From DTU089 sp002440045 (lineage in GTDB: Bacteria; Bacillota; Clostridia; Oscillospirales; Acutalibacteraceae): a stretch of 57,455 nt of DNA. The DNA is taken from assembly GCA_937885695.1 (NCBI GenBank), contig CALABP010000016.1:1-57455 (forward strand). Reading direction: 5' to 3'. Positions 15,225-23,436 of this stretch are shown here, piece by piece. A program made the translations under genes and the position numbers. Positions within the stretch are counted from its first letter, which is position 1. Every line of letters begins with the position of its first letter. Under the pieces are notes generated by a model. The model had not been told where the DNA came from. It ran no database searches and worked only from the letters and a program-made list of their open reading frames with translations.

Positions 15225-15379
15225 CAGTTTTTGAAGATATTTCAAAAAGCCCCGAAAATCTTCGGGACTTCATAATTTCAATCGTAAACAGCGGCTGCAA
15301 TATATGCCCGTGTCAAGAAGTTTGCGAAGGCTATTGCGAAGAAGCCATCCTTGACTATCTCGAAAGCGAGTGCAAGTGA
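15221..15379 (+). CDS. Cysteine-rich protein, 52 residues
   Basis: The ORF MTVFEDISKSPENLRDFI continues with SGCNICPCQEVCEGYCEEAI, five cysteines in 14 residues, suggesting a small metal-binding module. Its start overlaps the stop of the DUF3850 gene by 4 bp, so it is translationally coupled. The next gene begins one base after its stop with the same MTVFE start and a similar layout, so the two are tandem paralogues. The function is unknown. Confidence 0.65.
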   Translation: MTVFEDISKSPENLRDFIISIVNSGCNICPCQEVCEGYCEEAILDYLESECK

Positions 15380-15380
15380 T

Positions 15381-15833
15381 ATGACGGTTTTTGAAAAAAT
15401 AACATCTTCCGAAAAACATCTTGCGCTGCTGCTGAACGCATCGGGCGAGTGCGGCAGATGCCCCGTCGGGTATGTTTGCCGCGATGTTTGCGATTTGCGT
15501 CCGCCCGGCGGGTGCGTCACTTTCATCGAAGCTGTGCTTAAAATGCAATGGGAAGAATACACGGAAAAATACGCGCGAGCCCTGCGCTTGAATAAGGAGG
15601 AATATGTGATGACTCGCGAAGAAATTAAAAATCTGCCCGCCGACTGCGAGCGGGACCGCGAGATTAAAGCGGTTGCCTTGAAAATGTTTGATGCGGTATA
15701 TCCGAAGGAGCTTAAAGAAGCGGCGGAGTTTAAACTGACTATTCGCTATGAAAACTCGATAATGAACCTTACGGGCGATATCCCGAAATCAAAGCTTGCG
15801 CCCTCGCGGCGCAGTGTCGCAAAGTATTATTAA
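15381..15833 (+). CDS. Cys-rich paralogue fused to an extra C-terminal part
   Basis: The 150-residue product begins MTVFEKITSSEK and repeats the layout of the preceding 52-residue protein (CGRCPVGYVCRDVC). It continues through a linker into MTREEIKNLPADCERDREIKA. At that junction the DNA reads AAGGAGGAATATGTGATG, a strong ribosome binding site and an in-frame ATG at 15609. The C-terminal 74 residues can therefore probably be made separately. Alternatively this is a fused pair of genes. The function is unknown. Confidence 0.6.
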   Translation: MTVFEKITSSEKHLALLLNASGECGRCPVGYVCRDVCDLRPPGGCVTFIEAVLKMQWEEYTEKYARALRLNKEEYVMTREEIKNLPADCERDREIKAVALKMFDAVYPKELKEAAEFKLTIRYENSIMNLTGDIPKSKLAPSRRSVAKYY

Positions 15834-15845
15834 GGGGGAAAAACG

Positions 15846-16301
15846 ATGATTTCATATAAGTATAACGCACTTTTGCAGCCTATAACCGTCTCTAAGCTCG
15901 AAGCGGAGTTTAAAAAGAAACTCCGCGCCGAAGAAGAACTTGAATGGCTCGTTTTAATGTACATCTCACAGCAGCTCATATCTTTTAAATCGCCCGGCAA
16001 GGGAATAGACCTTGAAGGCGTGACGGCGGCGTTAAAACTTTTGGGCGTGGAGCTCACGGCAGACGGCAGGGGTGAAAACGAAGCACGCTTTGACCGCGAA
16101 AAAGCGGCAATTGAATGGCACGGCTACACTTACGCGAACGGCAAAAAGCTTTCAAAAATCATTACAACGGTTACGTCCTTCGGAACGGAGCAAAAAGAAA
16201 AGCCGTTATATATAGAAAAGAAAACGCGGCACAGAAAAGCCTACAGCGAGCTTTCGCCCGAGCTGAAAAAGAAGCTTAAAAAAAGATACAATTGGCATTA
16301 A
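15846..16301 (+). CDS. Hypothetical prophage protein, 151 residues
   Basis: The ATG follows AAGGGGG. The N-terminal half is helical and charged (SKLEAEFKKKLRAEEELEWLVLMYISQQLI). The C-terminal part is strongly basic (YIEKKTRHRKAYSELSPELKKKLKKRYNWH), suggesting nucleic-acid binding. No family is recognised. It is the last gene before a 199-bp gap with several hairpins and the replication gene. Confidence 0.65.
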   Translation: MISYKYNALLQPITVSKLEAEFKKKLRAEEELEWLVLMYISQQLISFKSPGKGIDLEGVTAALKLLGVELTADGRGENEARFDREKAAIEWHGYTYANGKKLSKIITTVTSFGTEQKEKPLYIEKKTRHRKAYSELSPELKKKLKKRYNWH

Positions 16302-16500
16302 TTTGAATTTTGAAACCCGTCTGCTCAACCGAGCAGGCGGCTTTGAAAACTCAAAAAAAGAACATTGAAAATTCTATTACATTATATATAAGGAGCTTCG
16401 GCTCCTTTCGGGCTTGTAATATCAAATTAAGAAATGAACGTTTAATAACAAAGGGGGCGCAGGGGGAAATGTGTTCCCCCGCGGAAAGGTAAAAGAGAGT
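16302..16500 (+). other. Hairpin-rich gap before the replication gene, possible double-strand origin
   Basis: Three stem-loops lie here: CCGTCTGCTC with GAGCAGGCGG (16317-16340), AAGGAGC-TTCG-GCTCCTT (16390-16407), and GGGGGAA with TTCCCCC (16462-16480). None has a strong T-run. HUH replication proteins nick near such hairpins, often beside their own gene, so one of these may be the origin. The second could also be a weak terminator. Confidence 0.4.
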
Positions 16501-17376
16501 ATGAATGTGAGAGTGAAAGAGAAGTTTATACCGACAGGGCAATATGCCGAGGTCGAATACTACCCGTGCATACATCGCCCTCGTGCGCGCCGCGAAAAAT
16601 TTCAACCCACAACCGCCGCGCAAGAGGTTATAAATCAGCGTCACGCCGAAAGACGTTTAAGGCGGCTTATTCACGCGAATTTCACGGGCGACGATTTTTC
16701 CGTTTGCCTCGAATACTCGAACCTTTACCGCCCCGATGATATCCGCGCCGTCAAGCGCGATGTCAAAAACTTCCTTCGCAGGCTCAGGCGCCGCTACGAA
16801 AAAAGCGGAGTTGAGCTTAAATATATATATGCCGTTGAAGAGGCAAAAAACAAGCACATTCACATTATTTTAAATTCAAATCCCGCCGGCGGGGATATAG
16901 ACCGTCAGCGCCGTGAGCTTGAAATGATGTGGGGCTTCGGATACGCGAATGTCGACAGATTGCAGTTTACCGAATATGGGGTCGCTGACCTCGCCGCTTA
17001 CATTCAAAAGCAGCATTTTGAATACAGGCGTTACACCTGCTCGAAAAATCTTATAAAGCCCGAGGAAAACGCAAAGAAACGCCCGATTTCAAAAAAACTG
17101 CGCGATGAGCTTTTTGAAAATTGGAATTGTCAGAGCTTTGTTGAAAAGCAATACCCGGATTATTTCCTCGTGCTTGATGAGAGCGAGTGCGTCAGGAATA
17201 CGTCGAACGGCTTCGATTACATAAGGCTTTTTCTGTGCCGAAAGGACGCTAAGCTTTCATTTTACTCGACAAGCCTTGCCGAGTATGACGAGCGGATAGC
17301 CCCGGCATTAAAGCGGCGGGCAAAAGCGAGCGGAAATTCGGAGCTTTACGGCTCTATACAGGACAGCTTATTTTAA
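16501..17376 (+). CDS. HUH endonuclease, rolling-circle-type replication protein
   Basis: The 301-residue protein contains KNKHIHIILN (His119 and His121), the metal-binding HUH motif, with the preceding strand LKYIYAVEEA. The likely catalytic tyrosine is Tyr167 in DLAAYIQKQ, where the downstream lysine is typical of Y-x-x-K rolling-circle initiators. The N terminus is basic. Such enzymes nick one strand and stay covalently bound to the 5' end to start rolling-circle replication. In this prophage it is the only replication initiator visible; no helicase, primase or DnaC loader gene is present. An ATG at 16501 with AAAGAGAG before it was chosen. Confidence 0.82.
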   Translation: MNVRVKEKFIPTGQYAEVEYYPCIHRPRARREKFQPTTAAQEVINQRHAERRLRRLIHANFTGDDFSVCLEYSNLYRPDDIRAVKRDVKNFLRRLRRRYEKSGVELKYIYAVEEAKNKHIHIILNSNPAGGDIDRQRRELEMMWGFGYANVDRLQFTEYGVADLAAYIQKQHFEYRRYTCSKNLIKPEENAKKRPISKKLRDELFENWNCQSFVEKQYPDYFLVLDESECVRNTSNGFDYIRLFLCRKDAKLSFYSTSLAEYDERIAPALKRRAKASGNSELYGSIQDSLF

Positions 17377-17394
17377 ACAACAAGGGGGAATACT

Positions 17395-17841
17395 ATGAAA
17401 AAGCAGGAATTAGAGCAATACCGTCTGCTCGTTTTAGAAAGAAAGGCTTTGCTTAAAAAGCTTCAGCAGCTCGATGCCGAATATCAGGGGATAGGTGCGC
17501 TTAAATCGCCGGCGCTTGACGGTATGCCGCGCGCCGCCCCCACTGCGAGCGGCGTTGCCCTTACGGTCGAGCGCGCCGAGGACTTGAAAGCGGAATATGA
17601 AGAGCTTTTCAAAAAATACTGCTCCTACGTCAAGTCACTCGATAGGCAGCTTTTAAAAATCGAACGCGAAATCTCCCTCAAGCTCAACCCGCTTGAGCGC
17701 ACAATCGTGCGCCTTAAATATATCGAAGCAATGCCGTTTAGAAAAATCGCCGAAGAAACGAATTACAGCGAACGTCAGGTTATGCGGCTTTGCGCCCGCG
17801 CCGTTTTAAAGCTCGAAAAACCGGCGAGACTGAAAAAATAA
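17395..17841 (+). CDS. Sigma-70 region 4-like late regulator (DUF1492/ArpU type)
   Basis: The 148-residue protein starts after AAGGGGG. The N-terminal two-thirds are helical. The C-terminal part LNPLERTIVRLKYIEAMPFRKIAEETNYSERQVMRLCARAVLKL is a sigma region 4-like helix-turn-helix. Proteins of this type stand just before the packaging genes in many clostridial and bacillar phages and activate late transcription. Its stop codon is directly followed by the first of two repeated promoter elements, which are the likely targets. Confidence 0.82.
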   Translation: MKKQELEQYRLLVLERKALLKKLQQLDAEYQGIGALKSPALDGMPRAAPTASGVALTVERAEDLKAEYEELFKKYCSYVKSLDRQLLKIEREISLKLNPLERTIVRLKYIEAMPFRKIAEETNYSERQVMRLCARAVLKLEKPARLKK

Positions 17842-17884
17842 AAGATGTCATAGAATGTCACCCCGAAGTGTGGTATTATTATAT
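17842..17884 (+). promoter_or_regulatory. Late promoter, copy 1
   Basis: AAAGATGTCATAGAATGTCA carries two TGTCA boxes (17846-17850 and 17856-17860) ten bases apart. TATTAT follows 13 bases later (17874-17879). There is no normal -35 box. Copy 2 at 18083-18116 has the same boxes and exact spacing. An activator-dependent late promoter is the best reading. Confidence 0.72.
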
Positions 17885-17899
17885 CGTGAAAAAAAGCGA

Positions 17900-17928
17900 G
17901 AGAGCAGGGAGCACCCCGCTCTCTTTTC
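17900..17928 (+). terminator. Hairpin with T-run directly after late promoter 1
   Basis: GAGAGC (17900-17905) pairs with GCTCTC (17918-17923), extended inside by GGG with CCC, then TTTTC. It begins about 15 bases after the predicted start of transcription and ends before the ATG at 17931, so it could act as an attenuator, a stabilising 5' structure or the end of a short RNA. Confidence 0.5.
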
Positions 17929-17930
17929 TT

Positions 17931-18110
17931 ATGCTTAAACAGAAAGGAGCGAGGAAAACGCCCGAAAGAAGAATAGAGCAAAGCGGCGCGGAGTGCGAAA
18001 AGTGCGAATGGCTCACACTCGTGAACGAAGACCGAGGCTTTTGCCTTTTTCCGAAATGCATCAAAAAGCGGCGGGAAAAAGATGTCATAGAATGTCATAG
18101 TGAAAAGTGA
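17931..18110 (+). CDS. Small zinc-ribbon-like protein, 59 residues
   Basis: The product is basic with CEKCEW (two Cys) and later GFCLFPKC (two Cys), a plausible four-cysteine zinc site. The ATG at 17931 lies just after the first late-promoter hairpin and lacks a strong ribosome binding site (TCTTTTCTT precedes it); a GTG at 17887 is an alternative. The second late promoter overlaps its 3' end. The family is unknown. Confidence 0.5.
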   Translation: MLKQKGARKTPERRIEQSGAECEKCEWLTLVNEDRGFCLFPKCIKKRREKDVIECHSEK

Positions 18111-18116
18111 TATTAT
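18079..18116 (+). promoter_or_regulatory. Late promoter, copy 2
   Basis: TGTCA boxes at 18083-18087 and 18093-18097, ten bases apart, precede TATTAT (18111-18116) by the same 13 bases as in copy 1. It stands 73 bp upstream of terS and should drive the packaging and morphogenesis genes. Confidence 0.72.
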
Positions 18117-18132
18117 TATAGCGTAAACAAGT

Positions 18133-18163
18133 GCAGGGAGCCGAAAAACGGCTCTCTGCTTTT
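18133..18163 (+). terminator. Hairpin with T-run directly after late promoter 2
   Basis: An 11-bp stem with one G-U pair, GCAGGGAGCCG (18133-18143) with CGGCTCTCTGC (18149-18159), is followed by TTTT. As with copy 1 it sits about 15 bases after the predicted start, in the leader of the late mRNA. Confidence 0.55.
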
Positions 18164-18188
18164 ATATTCAAAAGAAGGGAGTGGGGCG

Positions 18189-18704
18189 ATGCCTGCGAAA
18201 AAATTCAAAACGCCGAAGGCGCTTTCGAATGCCTGGGAAGAGTACAAAAAATACTGCGACGAGCATACAATCAAGCAATTTTCAAAAAAACGCGTAAAAA
18301 CGAACGAAAACACGCGAAAAGATTCGTCAGCGCAAAAAATTAACAATGAAATTTCGGCGCCGCTGACATACTCTATCGAGGGCTTCTGTGCGTGGTGCGG
18401 CCTTTCCCGCTCGGCGTTTTATGACACATACGATAAAGATGAGTATTCGGACATCGCAACGCGCATGCGCGAGGAATGCGAGGTCGATGCGCGGCAGAAG
18501 TTTGAAACGGGCGTTATAAACCCGAAGCTCGCCGGGCTTTGGATGTCGAAGTTTGGATATAGCGTGAACAATACAAACGCAAACTTCAATGCCGCAGGCG
18601 CAAAAGTGGAAGATAGCGAGGACGATAACGCACTACTCTCGGCTTTAAACACAAAGGCTTCGGAGGTTTGGAACGATGAGGCAACAAAAAAGCAAGGCAT
18701 TTAA
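18189..18704 (+). CDS. terS: Terminase small subunit
   Basis: The 171-residue protein follows GGGAGTGGGGCG. Its context and layout match DNA-packaging small subunits of gut Firmicutes phages. A helical N terminus (PKALSNAWEEYKKYCDEH) is followed by a DNA-binding segment (YSIEGFCAWCGLSRSAFYDTY) and a conserved stretch (ECEVDARQKFETGVINPKLAGLWMSKFGYS). The C terminus is acidic and would contact the large subunit. It recognises phage DNA and hands it to TerL, whose gene overlaps by 29 bp. Confidence 0.85.
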   Translation: MPAKKFKTPKALSNAWEEYKKYCDEHTIKQFSKKRVKTNENTRKDSSAQKINNEISAPLTYSIEGFCAWCGLSRSAFYDTYDKDEYSDIATRMREECEVDARQKFETGVINPKLAGLWMSKFGYSVNNTNANFNAAGAKVEDSEDDNALLSALNTKASEVWNDEATKKQGI

Positions 18705-20007
18705 ATGGCAAAAACTCTCAAACAAACAGTTACAGATATTTTCGTGGTGGTGCGAGAACTCGCCCGTAAGAGATTTTGACGGAATAATCGCCGACGGCGC
18801 AATTAGAAGCGGAAAAACTGTGGCGATGGCGCCATCTTTTGTCATATGGGCGATGACTTGTTTTGACGACTGTGATTTCGCAATATGCGGAAAGACCGTA
18901 TCCGCACTAAGGCGCAACGTCGTCAACACATTACTGAAACAGCTGCTTTCGCTTAACTATGAATATGAATACAAGCGGTCGGAAAATCTTATAATCATTT
19001 CGAAGGGCACACGCGCAAATTATTTTTACACTTTTGGCGGAAAAGATGAAAGCTCGCAGGACCTTATACAAGGTATGACCCTCGCCGGCATTCTTTTCGA
19101 TGAAGTCGCGTTAATGCCGCAAAGCTTCGTAGAACAGGGAATAGGCCGTTGCTCTGTCGAAAACTCTAAAGTGTGGTTCAACTGTAATCCTAAAGACCCG
19201 ACGCATTGGTTTAAGAAGATGTATGTTGACGATAAAGCGGCGAAGCGATATATATATTTGCATTTCACACAAGATGATAATCTGACGCTTTCTGAAAAAA
19301 CAAAGGAAAAATATCGCCGAGCGTTTAAAGGTGTATTTTACGACCGGAATATACTCGGATTGTGGGTCACGGCCGAGGGGAAGATATACATTGCATTTGG
19401 AAAACATTTAATCATTCCGCTTGAAAAATGGAGTGAGAAAGATGAAAGCGGCAATTATTTGCACCCTCTTCGGCGTGAAATTAAAGTCGTAACAATGGGC
19501 GTCGATTTCGGTGGAAGCGGCTCATCGCACGCATTTAATCTCACGGGATATACACGAGGTTTTAAAGAGCTTATAACCCTCAAGGAGCGAAGAATAAAGG
19601 AAGAAATTGACCCTTCGCAACTCGAAAGCGAATTTTTGAAATTTGCAATCGAATGCAAGCACGAATATCCGCAGCTCACGACCGTATATGCCGACAGTGC
19701 GGAACAGGTTCTCATACGAGGCTTTCGCCGCGTACTTAGAGAGGCGAATTTGCCGATTACAATTAAAAACGCCAAAAAGGGCGAAATACTCGACCGCATA
19801 TATTTTTACAGCTCTATGATGAGCCAAAAGCGATATTATATTCTTTCAAACTGCACCGAAACATACGAAGCGTTTGAAACGGCTGTTTGGGATGAGAAAA
19901 AACGGGATGTGCGCCTTGATGATGGCACAACCAATATAGATAGTTTAGACGCACAGGAGTATTCTTCGGAACCGTTTCAAAATGCGATGATAGATATGGG
20001 ACGGTAA
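18676..20007 (+). CDS. terL: Terminase large subunit, PBSX family
   Basis: The 443-residue packaging motor has Walker A GAIRSGKT (41-48) and Walker B GILFDEVALMP (Asp142-Glu143), then coupling motif WFNCNPKDPTHWF. The nuclease domain begins around TMGVDFGGSGSSHAF and continues with VYADSAEQVL. Length and motifs match PBSX-type TerL. The ATG follows CGGAGG and overlaps terS. It cuts concatemeric DNA and pumps it into the prohead with ATP. Confidence 0.95.
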   Translation: MRQQKSKAFKWQKLSNKQLQIFSWWCENSPVRDFDGIIADGAIRSGKTVAMAPSFVIWAMTCFDDCDFAICGKTVSALRRNVVNTLLKQLLSLNYEYEYKRSENLIIISKGTRANYFYTFGGKDESSQDLIQGMTLAGILFDEVALMPQSFVEQGIGRCSVENSKVWFNCNPKDPTHWFKKMYVDDKAAKRYIYLHFTQDDNLTLSEKTKEKYRRAFKGVFYDRNILGLWVTAEGKIYIAFGKHLIIPLEKWSEKDESGNYLHPLRREIKVVTMGVDFGGSGSSHAFNLTGYTRGFKELITLKERRIKEEIDPSQLESEFLKFAIECKHEYPQLTTVYADSAEQVLIRGFRRVLREANLPITIKNAKKGEILDRIYFYSSMMSQKRYYILSNCTETYEAFETAVWDEKKRDVRLDDGTTNIDSLDAQEYSSEPFQNAMIDMGR

Positions 20008-20029
20008 AAACGAATTTCAAGGAGAGACA

Positions 20030-21454
20030 ATGGATAACAATATTATAAATTTTCTGCGCGAAAAAGGCGTAAGCGTTGTTTATGGCGAACAGGATGAAAT
20101 TCAAAGTAAGCTTCAAATATGGGAGCAATTCTATAAGGGCTTCGTTGACAAATTCCACGAATACTATGTCTACAACGGCACGGAAAAGAAGAAAAAAGAG
20201 CGCGCAACGCTTAATATGCCTGCGACTGTAGCGCAAAGATGGGCAGATTTATTACTGAACGAAAAAGTTGAAATTACCGCGCCCGATGAAAAAACGCAAA
20301 AGCGGCTTGATGCGCTTTTGGAGCAAACAAACTTTCTTGTTCGCGGAAACAATTTGATAGAGCTTGCCTTCGCCCTTGGCGGAGGCTTTTTTGTTCAATA
20401 TTGGACCGGTAAGAAAACAAAACAGAAATATATCTCGCAAAAATATGCGTATCCTATAAGCTTTGACAGCGGCGAATTGACAGAATGCGCCTTTGCATCT
20501 TACAAAAACATAAGCGGAAAAAGGTATGTGTATCTTGAAACGCATATGCTTGACGAAAGCGGCTTCTATGTGATTGATAACTTTTTACTTTCCCCAAATG
20601 GCAAGGATGGGTTAAGAGAGGTTTCAAACGACTTTTATAAAGCGCATAATATCAGACGGAAATGGGAAACGAAAAGCGAGACGCCGCTTTTCCAACAAAT
20701 CAGACCAAATATCACTAATCGCGACGATTTCAATTCGCCGTTCGGCACATCGGTATATTCGTCGGCTACGGATGTATTCAAAACAATTGATATTATTTAT
20801 GATAGCTATAAAAAAGAATTTCTTTTAGGAAAAAAGCGGCTTTTTGTGCAAGACGGAGCCGCACATCTTAATTATGATGCAAAAACAGGCAATATGGTAA
20901 ACGTTTTTGACCCGGAAGATGAAGCTTTTTATAGAATACCCGAAGCCGACGAAGGCAAGCCAATCGAAGAGATAAACGGAACCCTTCGCGTAGCCGAGCA
21001 CGACACTGCTTTGCAGACAAATCTTAACATTCTTTCTCAAAAAGTTGGCCTCGGAGCTAAAGCATTCAAATGGGAAAATGGGAATGTAACCACGGCAACA
21101 CAGGTCGTTTCCGAAAACTCGGAAATGTTCCGAACGTTGAAAAAACACGAAAACTTGCTGCGCAATGCAATAGTAGGAATGTGCCGCGGTCTGCTTTTTG
21201 TCGAAAGCTCATATACAGGCGAAAACTTAAACTTCAACGGCGATTTTACAGTGAATTTCGACGATAGCATAATCGAAGACAGTGCAGAGCAAAAGCGGCA
21301 AGCAATGCTCGAATACAATTCTGGGCTTATAGACGAAATACAGTATTATGTAGACGTTTATAAGATGTCGGAAGAACAGGCCTTAGAATATAGAGAAAAG
21401 CTTAAAAAGCGGAGTGACATATCAGAAGAGCCGGAGCCTGAGGATGAATATTGA
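20030..21454 (+). CDS. Portal protein
   Basis: The 474-residue protein has the SPP1-type portal layout: YNGTEKKKKERATLNMPATVAQRWADLLLNEKVEI near the start, a central clip region, and an acidic C terminus (EEPEPEDEY). TATQVVSENSEMFRTLKKHE is the conserved stem-helix region. It forms the dodecameric DNA channel at one capsid vertex. The stop overlaps the start of the next gene (TGATG). Confidence 0.92.
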   Translation: MDNNIINFLREKGVSVVYGEQDEIQSKLQIWEQFYKGFVDKFHEYYVYNGTEKKKKERATLNMPATVAQRWADLLLNEKVEITAPDEKTQKRLDALLEQTNFLVRGNNLIELAFALGGGFFVQYWTGKKTKQKYISQKYAYPISFDSGELTECAFASYKNISGKRYVYLETHMLDESGFYVIDNFLLSPNGKDGLREVSNDFYKAHNIRRKWETKSETPLFQQIRPNITNRDDFNSPFGTSVYSSATDVFKTIDIIYDSYKKEFLLGKKRLFVQDGAAHLNYDAKTGNMVNVFDPEDEAFYRIPEADEGKPIEEINGTLRVAEHDTALQTNLNILSQKVGLGAKAFKWENGNVTTATQVVSENSEMFRTLKKHENLLRNAIVGMCRGLLFVESSYTGENLNFNGDFTVNFDDSIIEDSAEQKRQAMLEYNSGLIDEIQYYVDVYKMSEEQALEYREKLKKRSDISEEPEPEDEY

Positions 21455-23169
21455 TGAAGCCAACGTTCGATGAAATCACACAGCCAATAATTGACATTTA
21501 TAGCCAAATAGAGCTTGACCTTATGCTTGAGATTGCGAGCCGATTTGCAAAATACGACGCCGTCGCAGGCAGTCTTGAATGGCAGATTGAAAAGCTTGCT
21601 GAAATGGGCGCTTTAAATGCCGCAGTGGTGAAAAAAATATCGGAGTATTCGGGTGTGGCGGAAAGCGCCATAGAAACAATGCTCAGAGCGGCATCACTTT
21701 TGAATATTGAAAGTGATGCCGCAAAAAAAGCGTATGAAGAAGGCGTTATTTCAGTAGACCCAAACGCACTTTTTAAAAGCCCTGTTTTTTCAAATACAAT
21801 AACTAAAAGCTTCGTTTCTCTTAAGGATACGTTTCGACTTATAAATACAGAAGCTGTCGAAGGCTGTAAAAAGGCATATATGGATGTTTTGAATCGCGCG
21901 TACATAGAAACGTCTTCAGGAATATACAATTACAACACAGCCATATCACGCGCTCTTCAAAATATGGCTGATAACGGGATAGAGTGCGCCACATATAAGC
22001 GCGGAAATCAAGTTGTCAGATATAGTATAGAGAGCTGCGTGCGAAGAGATGTGCTCACAGCTGCAAATCGGCTTGCGAACAAGGTTGCCTTTGAAAATAC
22101 CGTATTTCTCGACGCTGAATATGTTTATGTTTCTAAACATATCGGCGCGCGTGTAAGCGAAAAAAGCAAAATAGCAAATCACGCCGGATGGCAAGGCAAG
22201 GTATACAAAATAAGCGGCGCCGATGAATATCCCAATCTCAAAGAAGAAACGGGATATCCCGACGAAATAGAAGGTTTGGGCGGCGTGAACTGCCGCCACA
22301 GAATATTTACTTTTTTCCCGGGAATAACCGTTTTGCCGAATGACAAAATAGACGAGGACGAAAATAAACGGGTTTATGAGGTTTTGCAAAAACAGCGCCG
22401 CCGTGAACGTGGGATAAGAAGGGTTAAGAAAAAACTCGCCGTGGCAGAAGCCTCGGGCGATAAAGAGAATATTGAAAATCTTAGTGCTCGGCTTATAAAT
22501 AAGCAGGCATCACTTGATGAATTTTGCGAAAATTACGGTCTTAAGCGAATGTATGAGCGCGAAAATGTGTATTTCAGTTCAAAAAAAGCAAAAATTCCCA
22601 CGGATACTGAAAAGAAAACAACTGAAAGTGTTGAAAACGGCAAAGAAAATGATATAATAAATAAAAACATTCTTAACAAAATCACGGCAAACGAATGGCA
22701 AGATAAAAAGCAGTTTGAAAAATACAAATCTCTGCTCGGTTCCGAAGCGCCCCAAACGTTTAGGAGCTTCAGGGAAATAAAGTATATCGGAGATTATGTC
22801 GGTCTAAAAACGAAATATGCCGATGAACGTATAAGAAAAAGCATAAGGGATGGAAAGTATAACACAAAAGTTTTCGATGGGAGACAAGATAAACATATAA
22901 AAGGTCGCAATAACTATACTAAGGGGCGTAGTTATTTGAATCCTTTCGAAGATATACAGGACCTTGTAAACAAATATGCGGGTACGGGAGAAATCGTGCG
23001 CACCGGTGCAGGAAAGTGGACGCACAAAGAAAAGGTAAAAGCAGAGCATCCTATTGGTTTCGACGTTTCGCCGGCCACTGGCGTTGAAACCGAAACTTCA
23101 ACGTTTATAATTCATTACAGTAAAAAAGGCGTACATATCGTACCGACATACCCGGAATTGGAGAAATAA
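21454..23169 (+). CDS. Minor capsid protein (MuF type) with C-terminal toxin-50-like domain
   Basis: The 571-residue product has two parts. Residues 1-310 are a phage minor capsid domain (phage_min_cap2), with GRKVYKIS-like strands and LGGVNCRHRIFTFFPG, a conserved Cys-His motif. A linker (about 330-415) is charged. Residues about 469-569 match the polymorphic toxin type 50 family: VFDGRQDKHIKGRNNY, TKGRSYLNP, NKYAGTGEIV and IHYSKKGVHIVP. This family is predicted from comparative work to be an RNase. Such MuF-toxin fusions are known in prophages; the toxin would ride in the capsid or be released with it. The start is the ATG overlapping the portal stop; a TTG one codon earlier is also possible. 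Confidence 0.85.
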   Translation: MKPTFDEITQPIIDIYSQIELDLMLEIASRFAKYDAVAGSLEWQIEKLAEMGALNAAVVKKISEYSGVAESAIETMLRAASLLNIESDAAKKAYEEGVISVDPNALFKSPVFSNTITKSFVSLKDTFRLINTEAVEGCKKAYMDVLNRAYIETSSGIYNYNTAISRALQNMADNGIECATYKRGNQVVRYSIESCVRRDVLTAANRLANKVAFENTVFLDAEYVYVSKHIGARVSEKSKIANHAGWQGKVYKISGADEYPNLKEETGYPDEIEGLGGVNCRHRIFTFFPGITVLPNDKIDEDENKRVYEVLQKQRRRERGIRRVKKKLAVAEASGDKENIENLSARLINKQASLDEFCENYGLKRMYERENVYFSSKKAKIPTDTEKKTTESVENGKENDIINKNILNKITANEWQDKKQFEKYKSLLGSEAPQTFRSFREIKYIGDYVGLKTKYADERIRKSIRDGKYNTKVFDGRQDKHIKGRNNYTKGRSYLNPFEDIQDLVNKYAGTGEIVRTGAGKWTHKEKVKAEHPIGFDVSPATGVETETSTFIIHYSKKGVHIVPTYPELEK

Positions 23170-23172
23170 CTT

Positions 23173-23412
23173 ATGGTATTACCCGAAATCACAGAAATGC
23201 AAAAAATAATGTGTGCCGCTCGTGGACAGAATGTAGAAATACATCTTGTCGGGCGACTTGAACCAGTCACTGGAAAATGTGTTTGTTATATACAGCCGAT
23301 TGATAATGTGCCAGAGGTTGCCGCCGTTATAATTAGTGTGCCGGGAAGGTCGTCTTTATATGAATTTACAGAAAATGAAATTAAAACAATTAATATTAAG
23401 GCAAACGAATAG
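23173..23412 (+). CDS. Candidate immunity protein for the MuF toxin
   Basis: The 79-residue product follows the toxin-bearing gene by 3 bp, with GGAGAAATAAC before the ATG. It is not homologous to any capsid protein I know. It reads as a compact alpha/beta protein (IHLVGRLEPVTGKCVCYIQP and EVAAVIISVPGRSSLYEF). In polymorphic toxin systems the gene next to the toxin usually encodes the matching immunity protein, so position is the main evidence. A terminator-like hairpin follows at 23437-23470. Confidence 0.6.
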   Translation: MVLPEITEMQKIMCAARGQNVEIHLVGRLEPVTGKCVCYIQPIDNVPEVAAVIISVPGRSSLYEFTENEIKTINIKANE

Positions 23413-23436
23413 CATAGAACTCCGTGTTCGATGTTA

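Noticed and set aside
16310..16492. Protein of 60 residues before the replication gene
   Set aside because: The frame runs through three stable hairpins, has no ribosome binding site and an implausible composition.
17842..18120. CRISPR-like direct repeats
   Set aside because: Only two copies, more than 200 bp apart with a gene between, and they have promoter layout. No repeat-spacer array is present anywhere in the window.
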